Assembly (NCBI RefSeq): GCF_018829635.1 | Contig: NZ_JAHKKG010000004.1 | Span: forward strand, 124,001 to 188,000 | Length of the DNA stretch: 64,000 nucleotides | Source of the DNA: Paractinoplanes bogorensis | Lineage (GTDB): Bacteria > Actinomycetota > Actinomycetes > Mycobacteriales > Micromonosporaceae | Direction of reading: 5' to 3' | In this document: positions 48,881-56,490 of the stretch, piece by piece | Position numbering within the stretch: the stretch's first letter is position 1 | How the letters are laid out: every line of letters starts with the position of its first letter | Notes under the pieces: generated by a model | Database searches by the model: none | Told to the model about the DNA's origin: nothing | The model's input: only the letters and a program-made list of their open reading frames with translations | Position numbers and translations under genes: made by a program

Positions 48881-48901
48881 GGCGAGCTTGATCTTGTCCA
48901 A
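48860..48901. repeat. 21-bp duplication of the amidohydrolase gene terminus
   Basis: The last 21 bases, GGCGAACTCGATCTTGTATGA including the stop, are followed directly by GGCGAGCTTGATCTTGTCCAA, identical at 16 of 21 positions. The copied stop context has decayed. Confidence 0.65.
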
Positions 48902-48995
48902 CCAGCCCAACCCCGCCGCACCCAGGGGGCTGGCCAAGAAAGTAGCGCGCGCAAAAACGGCGAAACGACTTATCCACAGGGCGATTTCTGTGACT

Positions 48996-49799
48996 TCACT
49001 GACTCAGACGACCCGTACGGGCGGCGGTGCTCAGGGCCACGGCCCGGGTGGCGCGGACGGCACCGAGGCGTACGGCTCGCTCGACCGACCATCGATCGGA
49101 GCGCAACCGGGTCGTCGGCATCGACACCGCCACGGATCCGACGAAACGGCCGGCCGCGTCGGTGACCGGAGCGGCCATGCAGCTCAGGCCGTCCTGGAAC
49201 TCGTCCACCTCGATCGCCAGGCCGGTGCCGCGCACCTGGCGCAACTGCCGGGTGAGCAGCCCGCGGTCGGTGACCGTGCCCGCGGTCACGGCCGGGGTGC
49301 CGGTGTGCTCGAGCAGCGTCTCGCGGTCGTCGACCGGCAACGTGGCCAGCATCAGCTTGCCGAACGCGGTCGCGTGCGGCACCTGGTGGAAGCCGACCGC
49401 GAGGATCCGGATGCGGGGGTGGGCCGGGCATTCGGCCACGTGGGCGACGACCATCTCGGCGTCGCGCAGCGTGGCGTAGTAGGAGGCGGCCTGCGCCTCC
49501 TGGTGGACCACGGACGCCACCCGCTGCACCTCGGGCGGGGCCGCGATCTGCCGGTGCAGGCCGCGGGCCAGATCGTCGACGCGGTGGCCCAGCGCGTACG
49601 CCCGCTCGTCGGCCAGATGCACCAGATAGCCCCCGGTGACCAGGGTGGTGAGCAGGTGGTACGTGGTCGGCAGGGTCAGCCCGAGATCGCGGGCGATCTG
49701 CTTGGCCTGCACCGGACCGGGGGCCGAGGCGATGTGGTCGAGCACGCGCATGGCCCGCTCGACGGATTGCAGGACGCCGGTGCCCTTGCCGCCAGTCAT
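48996..49799 (-). CDS. IclR family transcriptional regulator
   Basis: A 267-residue regulator. The winged helix spans VLQSVERAMRVLDHIASAPG and AKQIARDLGLTLPTTYHLLT (about residues 8-60); the C-terminal effector domain includes HATAFGKLMLATLPVDDRET and RGTGLAIEVDEFQDGLSCMA. IclR proteins usually control catabolic genes and sense a pathway metabolite. Neighbours on both sides (ADH/amidohydrolase upstream on the plus strand, ABM monooxygenase divergent) are plausible targets. The GTG at 49844 would extend it by 15 residues; the ATG at 49799 is preferred. Confidence 0.85.
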   Translation of the reverse strand: MTGGKGTGVLQSVERAMRVLDHIASAPGPVQAKQIARDLGLTLPTTYHLLTTLVTGGYLVHLADERAYALGHRVDDLARGLHRQIAAPPEVQRVASVVHQEAQAASYYATLRDAEMVVAHVAECPAHPRIRILAVGFHQVPHATAFGKLMLATLPVDDRETLLEHTGTPAVTAGTVTDRGLLTRQLRQVRGTGLAIEVDEFQDGLSCMAAPVTDAAGRFVGSVAVSMPTTRLRSDRWSVERAVRLGAVRATRAVALSTAARTGRLSQ

Positions 49800-49870
49800 C
49801 TGCTCAGACTGCTTGGCGACAATGGCCCGGGGAAGACCGTTCACTGATCGCGCGAAAGGGAGACGGAGAC

Positions 49871-50194
49871 ATGATCTTCATTACCGCCAAGTTCCCGGTC
49901 AAACCGGAGCACGCCGACCGCTGGCCGGAGATCGCCAAGGCGTTCACCGAGGCGACCCGGTCCGAGGCCGGCTGCATGTGGTTCGACTGGTCCCGCAGCC
50001 TGGACGACCCGAACGAATACGTGTTGGTCGAGGCGTTCCGGGACGGCGAGGCGGGCGCGGCGCACGTCGGGTCGGCCCACTTCAAACAGGCACAGCTCGA
50101 TCTGCCACAGTATTTGTCGCAGACCCCCAAGATCGTCAGTCAGACTGTTGATCAGGACGGCTGGTCCGAACTGGGGGAGCTCGCCGTCGAATAG
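49871..50194 (+). CDS. ABM-domain putative quinol monooxygenase
   Basis: A 107-residue dimeric alpha/beta-barrel (ABM) protein. MIFITAKFPVKPEHADRWPE, TEATRSEAGCMWFDWSRSLD and HVGSAHFKQAQLDLPQYLS are typical of YgiN-like quinol monooxygenases, which need no cofactor. The substrate is unknown. A GGGAGACGGAG ribosome-binding region precedes the ATG. It is divergent from the IclR gene and likely regulated by it. Confidence 0.88.
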   Translation: MIFITAKFPVKPEHADRWPEIAKAFTEATRSEAGCMWFDWSRSLDDPNEYVLVEAFRDGEAGAAHVGSAHFKQAQLDLPQYLSQTPKIVSQTVDQDGWSELGELAVE

Positions 50195-50276
50195 CGCACG
50201 GTCGTGCCCGACCGGAGGTTCACCGCACTTGAGCACGCTTCCTACCGTGGGTCCCCCGGGACCCAGGAGGAGATTC

Positions 50277-52430
50277 GTGCGCGTGGCCCTGGCCGTCGTC
50301 GTGGCGGCCGTGCTGCTGGCGGCCGGCGGCGTCGTCGCCTGGTCGCTGCGGTCCCCGGCGACCGTCGCGCACATCGTGGCGGCCACCGGCGGCACGATCG
50401 CCACCGACGACGGCGTGTCGATCCGGTTCCCGGCCGGCGCGCTGAGCGCGGACACCGACGTACGGATCGCGCCGCGCCCCAGCATCGACGCCCCCGACGG
50501 GCTCACCTGGCTCGCCGAGCCGGTCGGGGTCTCGCTCGGCGACGCGACCCTGAAGGCCCCGGCCACCGTCACCCTGCCGTTGCGCGAGGACGAGCGGGGC
50601 GGGCTGATCGCGGTGGTGTCGCGCGACGTCAACCGGGTGTGGAGCACCGAGGGCGGGATGGTCGACCGCGCCGCCCGGACGATCACCACCACAACGGCGA
50701 ACCTCGCGATCCTCTCGGCCGGACGAGCGGTCGTCTCGGCCCCCGATCTGATCGCGGGGGCCGGGGCGAACGATGCCCCCGCGGCCGACTGCGGCACCCT
50801 GCGGTCGCAGCGCTGGAGCGTCCGGGTCGAGGGCGCTTCCGTCCGTACGTGCGTGGCCGCGGGCGCCGCCGACCGGCCGGCCCTCATGCGGGTGGTCAGC
50901 GACCGCACCAGCGGCCTGTTCGCCGAGCTCGGCCGCTATCCGCCGATCACGGTCAGCCAGCCCAACCGGTCGAGCCTGGCCGACACCGTGTGGCGCAAAC
51001 TGGCCGAGGCCGACCGCAACCGCACCTATCTGCCCGGGCAGGGGACACTCGACGTGTCGCTGCCGGGCAATCTGACGACCGTCGACTTCCGTACGCGTAC
51101 GGGCCCGGACGTGTCCACGGCCGAGTACCTCGTCGCGGTCATGAGCTCGGCGTTCGTGCCGGCCGACGTGACGGTCCAGGCCGTACGGTGCGCTCTGGCT
51201 CTGCCCCCGGGTCAGCCGGTGCCGCCCTGTGTGAGCGAGGCGTTCGCGGCCACCGAACCGGCGATGGGCACCCAGGGCTGGGCCGACCGGGCCGACGTAC
51301 GCGGATCCGTGCTCGCGGCCCTGCCCGGCCTGCCCGGCGTCGTCGCGGCGGTCCCGGCCGAACCCGGCGGCTGGCGGGTGTTCGCCCAGCGCAGCCCGGT
51401 GATCCCGGTCAAGGCCCTGAACGAGCCGGGCGGAGCGATCCCGGCGGTCGTCGTGGCGACCCAGCAGCGCCTGTACGCGGCGGCCACCCGCGACGCCCTC
51501 CCCGACCTGGTGCCGCCGTCCGGCCTGATCTACGCGAACACGCCCCTGACCGGCCCCCGGGTCACGAGCGCGGTGGCCGCCCTGGTCACCACCCCGCCCC
51601 TGCGGTGGCCGTGCGACGAGACCTCCCGCGACGGCTACGTCTACGGGATGGCCGACCCTGACCTGCTGACCTACCCGGCCCGGCTGACCGACCTGGGCCT
51701 GACACCCGAGGACGTCGGCGTCGTGCGGCAGACGGCCGCACAGGGCAAGAACTACCGGCTGTGCATCGCCCTCGACGGCACCTGGACGGTGCTGACCGCG
51801 AACCGGCCGCCGGGCGAGTTCCCGGCCGGGGACGCGGCCGACGTGGCCACCCGGGGCTGCCGGGCCGGCGCGTTCGTGCCGCCGGACGCGTTCTGCCGCA
51901 GCCTGACCCGGGCCGACCTGGACGGCGACGGGCGGACCGACTCGCTGCTGCTCCTGCGGCGCGGCGAGCAGTGGACGGCCCGGGCGATCCTGGCCGCGGG
52001 CCGGGTCTCCGACCTGGCGCTGCCGGTGGACGATCCGATGGTGGTGGAGAGCCTCGACCTGGACGGCGAACCGGGTGAGGAGATCGTCGTGCAGTCCGGC
52101 TCGACGGTCCGGCTGCTCTCCTCGACGTCGGCCGGGCTGGTGCGGATCGCGGTCGACTTCGAGACCGCCACGTCGCTCGAGCGTACGGCCGGCATCGGGT
52201 GCTCCGACGTCGACGGCGACGGGCGGCCCGAGCTGATCGCGGGCAGCGCGGCCTTCGACCGTGACCCGGCGACCGGGGCCATCGTGGCCGCGACCACCCT
52301 CGAGACCCGCTGGACGTGGAGCGGCAAGACACTGCAACGCGGCGACTCGATCCAGCGGCACCTGACCGGCGCGCAGGCCATCGCGGCGGCCGCCCCGCCC
52401 TATCGTGACGTCACCTGCGTGTGGCGCTGA
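50277..52430 (+). CDS. surface protein with ZU5-like and FG-GAP elements
   Basis: A 717-residue exported or membrane-anchored protein. The N-terminal helix (about 1-22) follows an AGGAGGAG ribosome-binding site, so the GTG at 50277 is the start. The segment GGTIATDDGVSIRFPAGALS (about 36-55) resembles ZU5. Near the end two calcium-binding FG-GAP/VCBS-type loops occur, DLDGDGRTDSLLLLRRG and DVDGDGRPELIAGSAAF (about 545-670). The middle region is unrecognised and contains paired cysteines. It is probably an adhesive or scaffold protein outside the cell; the function is unknown. Confidence 0.75.
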   Translation: MRVALAVVVAAVLLAAGGVVAWSLRSPATVAHIVAATGGTIATDDGVSIRFPAGALSADTDVRIAPRPSIDAPDGLTWLAEPVGVSLGDATLKAPATVTLPLREDERGGLIAVVSRDVNRVWSTEGGMVDRAARTITTTTANLAILSAGRAVVSAPDLIAGAGANDAPAADCGTLRSQRWSVRVEGASVRTCVAAGAADRPALMRVVSDRTSGLFAELGRYPPITVSQPNRSSLADTVWRKLAEADRNRTYLPGQGTLDVSLPGNLTTVDFRTRTGPDVSTAEYLVAVMSSAFVPADVTVQAVRCALALPPGQPVPPCVSEAFAATEPAMGTQGWADRADVRGSVLAALPGLPGVVAAVPAEPGGWRVFAQRSPVIPVKALNEPGGAIPAVVVATQQRLYAAATRDALPDLVPPSGLIYANTPLTGPRVTSAVAALVTTPPLRWPCDETSRDGYVYGMADPDLLTYPARLTDLGLTPEDVGVVRQTAAQGKNYRLCIALDGTWTVLTANRPPGEFPAGDAADVATRGCRAGAFVPPDAFCRSLTRADLDGDGRTDSLLLLRRGEQWTARAILAAGRVSDLALPVDDPMVVESLDLDGEPGEEIVVQSGSTVRLLSSTSAGLVRIAVDFETATSLERTAGIGCSDVDGDGRPELIAGSAAFDRDPATGAIVAATTLETRWTWSGKTLQRGDSIQRHLTGAQAIAAAAPPYRDVTCVWR

Positions 52431-52479
52431 CGGCCCCTGACCGTCCGGACGATCGACGGTGTTGCGTGGCTGCTTCACG

Positions 52480-52878
52480 ATGACGGACATGGTTCTGGCC
52501 GTGATCCTGGTGCTCATCGGTGCGGGTGTGCTCTACAAGGGCGTACGGGAAATCATGCATCTGAAGAAGCTGCGCACCGAGGGCCGGCAGGCGTGGGGGC
52601 GGGTCACCGGGCATCAGCGGCGCGAGGGCGGCGGCCGGGCCGTGATCGTCAACTGGACCGACGACTACGGCGCGACGCACGAGATCGTCAGTACGCTCTC
52701 GGCGGGCCGGCCGACCTTCGGCATCGGCGAGGCGGTTTCCGTACGCTACCTGGCCGGCGACCCGCGCAGCGCCACCATCGACGAGCGCCGCGAGAATGTC
52801 CGCAGCAACATCCTGGTGGTGGTGATCGGCTTCGGCTTCGCGGCGGCCGGCATCGCCCTCGCGGTCCAGGAAGTTTGA
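52480..52878 (+). CDS. DUF3592 family membrane protein
   Basis: A 132-residue protein with two membrane helices (about 4-22 and 108-128) enclosing a beta-rich soluble domain (GRQAWGRVTGHQRREGGGRA, DDYGATHEIVSTL, VSVRYLAGDPRSATID) typical of DUF3592. The function is unknown. The ATG at 52480 or 52489 is the likely start. Longer frames overlap no other gene but lack a recognisable site. Confidence 0.75.
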   Translation: MTDMVLAVILVLIGAGVLYKGVREIMHLKKLRTEGRQAWGRVTGHQRREGGGRAVIVNWTDDYGATHEIVSTLSAGRPTFGIGEAVSVRYLAGDPRSATIDERRENVRSNILVVVIGFGFAAAGIALAVQEV

Positions 52879-53003
52879 CCCGCTCCAGCATCTGGTGCAT
52901 CGCGCGCGGCTGACGGCGGCGCGCCGGGTCGTCCTTTCGGGTCTCCACGGTGGACGTCGCCGGCCTGGATACTGGGAGTCTCAGGCGAAGGGACGGATCG
53001 CCG

Positions 53004-53132
53004 ATGACGTCAACAGCTCGCGGATCCGGTGAGCCGGGCTGTCGGGCCGCGCGCCGCCGGGCCGGATCACCGACGAACCGTGACCTGATCATGACGTGGA
53101 CCCGCGACCCGGAGGCAGCTGGTTCTCGATGA
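53004..53132 (+). CDS. possible 42-residue leader peptide before NACHT gene
   Basis: An ATG after AAGGGACGG opens a 42-codon frame rich in Arg, Gly and Ser, with no homology that I recognise. Its stop overlaps the NACHT-gene ATG (ATGA). It might couple translation of the NACHT protein, or be spurious. Low confidence. Confidence 0.3.
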   Translation: MTSTARGSGEPGCRAARRRAGSPTNRDLIMTWTRDPEAAGSR

Positions 53133-55171
53133 CGCGGAAGGCCCAGCTCTGGGTCATGATCACCGGGCTCGTGACGGTCGTCGGCGGGGTGGCGATCAAC
53201 CAGGTTCTCTCGCCGGACGGCAAGGTCCAATGGATGTGGCTCGCCGGTGCGGTGCTGGTGACCGCGGGCGGCGGCTGGCTGGTGTTCCGGATGAGCGCGC
53301 CGCCCACGACCCTGCCGGTTGCGACCGCCGAGGTCGTCGAGCAGACCCTGGCCGCCCTGGCCGCGCGCGTCGAGGCGGTGTGGAAGCCCGAGCAGAGCGC
53401 CCGCCGGCTGCTCAACCCGCGGCCGCTTCCGACCGCCTGGACCATCGTCGGCCCGCCCGGCTCCGACCACTGGGGCAACATCCGGTCGGACGGGATCAAC
53501 CAACCGCTCGACCTGCCCAGGGCGGTCGAGACGGCCCGGCCCGACGCGTTCGAGCGACTCGTGACCGATCCCCGGCTGCGGGGCCGGGTGGTGCTGCTCG
53601 GCGAGCCCGGCGCGGGCAAGACGGCACTCCTGCTCCGGCTGACCCTCGTGCTGCTCGCCGACCGGAAGCGAACCGGCACGGCCGGCGCGCCGGTGCCGGT
53701 GCTGCTTCGGCTGTCGACGTGGAACCCCCAGGAGAAGACGCTCGAGCAGTGGATCGCCTGGCGTCTCATGGTCGACTACGGCTTCGGCCGGGCAGTGCCC
53801 ACCGACCACCTGATCCCGCTGCTGGACGGACTCGACGAGGTGCCGGACGACCGGCGGCGCCAGGCGCTGCTGGCGATCGGCGACACGTTCACCGAGACGA
53901 GCCTGGTCGTCAGCTGCCGGACGGCGGAGTACCACGATTCGCTGGCCGCGCTCGCCGGTAATGTGCTGGCGGCGGCGGTCGTGGCCGAGCTGACCGCGCT
54001 GCGCCCGGACGCCGCCCGCGACTACCTGGAGCTGACGACGTCGCGCCCGGAGGACTGGCGCCGGGTGTTCGACCAGGACGACGGACGGGTGACGGCCGCC
54101 CTGTCGGCGCCGTTGTGGGTCGACCTGGCCCGCACCACGTACACCGATCCGGATCAGCCGGACAACGATCCGGGTGAGCTGCTCGATCTGGCCGACGCCG
54201 ATTCCGTACGGGCGAGGCTGCTCGATCGTCTGATTCCGTCGGCCTATCCGGAGCCGGCCCGCGTGGGGCCGGACGGGCACACGTGGCGGCGGGACGAGGC
54301 CACGCGATGGCTGCGCTTCCTCGCCGCCACCATGCGGGCCGACGACACACAGGACATCACCTGGTGGGACTTCGCCTTCATCGTTCCGCGATGGGTCAGG
54401 TTCGCCTACGGGCTCACCGCCGGCGCGCTGATGGGCTTGTCGTGCGGGCTGGCCGGCGGGACCAACTACGGAGGCCTCGCCGGACTGCTCATCGGGGTCC
54501 TGGCCGGCCTCGCGTTCGGGACCGCCGTCGGACTCGAACCGCCCTCGCTGCCCTCACGCCGTATCCGGTGGCGGATGCGTACCGGGGAGAAGGCCTCTCG
54601 GCGGGCCCGGCACGTCGTATCCACCAGTCTGAGCGTGACACTGACCTACGGACTGGTCCTGGGAGCGATCATTTGGCTCCTGCTGGACCGGCCGTTCGAG
54701 GCGGTGGTCACCGTCGTCGTATGGTTCGTCTTCGGTCTCCTGGCCGGGGTGGTACGCGAGTTCACGACGTACTTCGCCGAGGGTGACGCCGATGTCTCAG
54801 GTGCCACTGATCCGGTCGGACTCATGCGCGACGACCGCCGCCGGGCCGTCGCCATGGCGATCGCGGGCGGCACCGTGATCTTCGGGTCGACCTCCTTCTT
54901 CGTCGGGGTGCCCACGGCGACCGTCATGGCCTTGCTGTCGACCGTCGGCATCGGTCTCGGCTTCGGTGCCTTCGGGAAGTTCGAGTTGGCGCGGCTGTGG
55001 TGCGGGAGCCACGGCTGGCTGCCGTGGCGCACGACTGCGTTTCTGGTTGACGCCCACCGGCGCGGTGTCCTGCGGCAGGCGGGCGGAGTCTGGCAGTTCC
55101 GCCACGCTGTGCTGCGGGACCGGCTGGCCGCCGCGTCCGGCGAGCATCAATCAGAGGTCGAGCCGGCTTGA
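53129..55171 (+). CDS. membrane-anchored NACHT-type NTPase
   Basis: A 680-residue STAND-class NTPase. Two N-terminal helices (about 7-27 and 36-54) precede a cytoplasmic NACHT domain. Walker A is VVLLGEPGAGKTALLLRLTL (about 155-174), Walker B is LIPLLDGLDEVPDDRRRQAL (about 230-249) and the sensor-1 segment is SLVVSCRTAEYHD. The C-terminal half (about 410-640) has four to six more helices in two blocks and ends in a soluble tail. No leucine-rich or WD repeat sensor is present, so the membrane part may be the sensing or effector module. NACHT proteins in actinobacteria are common; several bacterial ones defend against phages. The GTG at 53096 is an alternative start. Confidence 0.85.
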   Translation: MTRKAQLWVMITGLVTVVGGVAINQVLSPDGKVQWMWLAGAVLVTAGGGWLVFRMSAPPTTLPVATAEVVEQTLAALAARVEAVWKPEQSARRLLNPRPLPTAWTIVGPPGSDHWGNIRSDGINQPLDLPRAVETARPDAFERLVTDPRLRGRVVLLGEPGAGKTALLLRLTLVLLADRKRTGTAGAPVPVLLRLSTWNPQEKTLEQWIAWRLMVDYGFGRAVPTDHLIPLLDGLDEVPDDRRRQALLAIGDTFTETSLVVSCRTAEYHDSLAALAGNVLAAAVVAELTALRPDAARDYLELTTSRPEDWRRVFDQDDGRVTAALSAPLWVDLARTTYTDPDQPDNDPGELLDLADADSVRARLLDRLIPSAYPEPARVGPDGHTWRRDEATRWLRFLAATMRADDTQDITWWDFAFIVPRWVRFAYGLTAGALMGLSCGLAGGTNYGGLAGLLIGVLAGLAFGTAVGLEPPSLPSRRIRWRMRTGEKASRRARHVVSTSLSVTLTYGLVLGAIIWLLLDRPFEAVVTVVVWFVFGLLAGVVREFTTYFAEGDADVSGATDPVGLMRDDRRRAVAMAIAGGTVIFGSTSFFVGVPTATVMALLSTVGIGLGFGAFGKFELARLWCGSHGWLPWRTTAFLVDAHRRGVLRQAGGVWQFRHAVLRDRLAAASGEHQSEVEPA

Positions 55172-55188
55172 TCGTCAGGAAGACGATC
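55170..55188 (+). terminator. small hairpin after NACHT gene
   Basis: GATCGTC (55170-55176) and GACGATC (55182-55188) form a 7-bp stem with a 5-nt loop just after the stop codon. It is a weak terminator candidate. Confidence 0.4.
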
Positions 55189-55210
55189 CCGGCGCCAAGC
55201 GGGTCAGGGG

Positions 55211-56329
55211 TCAGGGGATCAGGGCGCTCAGAGCCGGGTACCAGCGGTTGGCGATCTTGACATTGCCGTTGTCGTTGGGGTGGACGCCGTCGTAGGTGTC
55301 GGTGGCGGGGACGAAACCGGTCCACTGGTCGACGACCGTCACGGGGGACGCGGCGGTCGAGATGCCGGACGCCCAGGCCGGGATCGCGGCGTTGAAGTTG
55401 ACCACCCGCTGGCCGCAGTCGGCGCAGTTGGACGGGGCCATCGGGATGATCTGGGCGACCAGGATCTTCATTCTCGGGTTGGACGCGCGCATCTGGCCGA
55501 CCAGCTTGGTGAAGGCGGCCAGGATCGTGTCGGGGGAGAAGTTGCTCCAGACGTCGTTCGTGCCGAAGTGCATCATCACCACGTCCGGCTTGGTGGCGGA
55601 CAGCCAGCCGACCAGCTGGTCCTGGGCGGCGACCGAGGTGGCCAGGAAACCGCCGTGGCCCTCGTTCTCGCCGTCGTAGGGGAAGCCGCAGCCCTGGCCG
55701 GGCAGGGTGCCGACGAAGTCGACCTTGGTGGCCGGGAGCTTCTGCCAGAGCAGGGCGCGCCAGCAGCCGGGCGAGCCGGTGATCGAGTCACCGAGCGCCA
55801 TGATCTTGACGGGCGAACCGGCGGGCGGCGTGGTGGGCGGGGTCGTCGGGGGAGTGGTGGGCGGGGTCGTAGGCGGGGTGGTCGTCGGCGGGGTGGTCGG
55901 TGGCGTGGTGGTGGAACCGGTGCAGGCGACGCCGTTCAGGGCGAACGAGGTCGGTACCGGATTGGTGCCGGTCCAGGAACCGTTGAAGCCGAGGCTCGCG
56001 GTGCCGTTGGTGGCGAGGGCGCCGTTCCAGGCGGCGTTGCGTACCGACACCTGGGCGCCGGTCTGGGTGGCGGTGCCGTTCCATAGCTGGGTGATCGTCT
56101 GGCCGGCCGGGAACGCGAACGTCAGCGTCCACGAGCTGACCGGGTCGCCGAGGTTGGTGATGTCGACGGCGGCGCCGAAGCCGCCCGGCCACGAGCTCGC
56201 CACGGTGTAGCGGACCTGGCATCCGGCGGCCGCGTCGGCCCGGCCGGCGACCGTGACCGCGGTGGTGGAGAGCAGGGCGGTCGCCGCGGCGAGGAGGGCG
56301 AGCCGGCGGCGGCGCTGGGGGAGGGGCAT
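55211..56329 (-). CDS. secreted CBM2-SGNH/GDSL esterase
   Basis: A 372-residue secreted two-domain protein. The signal peptide ends near ADA (residue 33). The CBM2 domain (about 34-135) has AAGCQVRYTVASSWPGGFGA, QLWNGTATQTGAQVSVRNAA and a closing Cys (GVACTGS). A PT-rich TTPPTTPP linker follows (about 138-172). The SGNH hydrolase domain starts KIMALGDSITGSPGCWRALL (catalytic Ser) and has MMHFGTNDVW and the C-terminal DGVHPNDNGN (catalytic Asp/His). It should deacetylate a plant polysaccharide, such as xylan or pectin, while bound to cellulose. It is divergent from the PL11 gene with CebR-like operators between. Confidence 0.9.
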   Translation of the reverse strand: MPLPQRRRRLALLAAATALLSTTAVTVAGRADAAAGCQVRYTVASSWPGGFGAAVDITNLGDPVSSWTLTFAFPAGQTITQLWNGTATQTGAQVSVRNAAWNGALATNGTASLGFNGSWTGTNPVPTSFALNGVACTGSTTTPPTTPPTTTPPTTPPTTPPTTPPTTPPAGSPVKIMALGDSITGSPGCWRALLWQKLPATKVDFVGTLPGQGCGFPYDGENEGHGGFLATSVAAQDQLVGWLSATKPDVVMMHFGTNDVWSNFSPDTILAAFTKLVGQMRASNPRMKILVAQIIPMAPSNCADCGQRVVNFNAAIPAWASGISTAASPVTVVDQWTGFVPATDTYDGVHPNDNGNVKIANRWYPALSALIP

Positions 56330-56380
56330 GGGAACCTCTCAGGGGGCTGATTGATAACGGTGGATTTCCGCATGATGTCA

Positions 56381-56394
56381 TGGGAGCGCTCCCA
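56381..56394. promoter_or_regulatory. CebR-type operator 1 (perfect palindrome)
   Basis: TGGGAGCGCTCCCA is a perfect 14-bp palindrome identical to the operator described for the cellobiose-responsive LacI-family repressor CebR of Streptomyces. It lies between the two divergent CBM2 genes, 52 nt upstream of the esterase start codon. Confidence 0.85.
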
Positions 56395-56430
56395 ATCCAA
56401 CCTTGACCACGGCGCCGTAACACGCCAGCA

Positions 56431-56444
56431 TGGGAACGCTCCCA
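56431..56444. promoter_or_regulatory. CebR-type operator 2 (one mismatch)
   Basis: TGGGAACGCTCCCA differs from operator 1 by one base and lies exactly 50 bp (centre to centre) further on, 46 nt before the PL11 start codon. Two sites suggest cooperative or looped repression of both genes. Confidence 0.8.
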
Positions 56445-56456
56445 TCCAAGCCCTTC

Positions 56457-56486
56457 GATCAAAGGGCCCCTCGATCAAAGGACCTC
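56457..56486. repeat. short direct repeat in the PL11 leader
   Basis: CGATCAAAGG occurs at about 56457 and 56473, 16 bp apart, with similar flanks. The second copy lies about 10 nt before the GTG and supplies an AAAGGA ribosome-binding site, so the first may be a decoy or a duplication. Confidence 0.6.
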
Positions 56487-56490
56487 TCAC

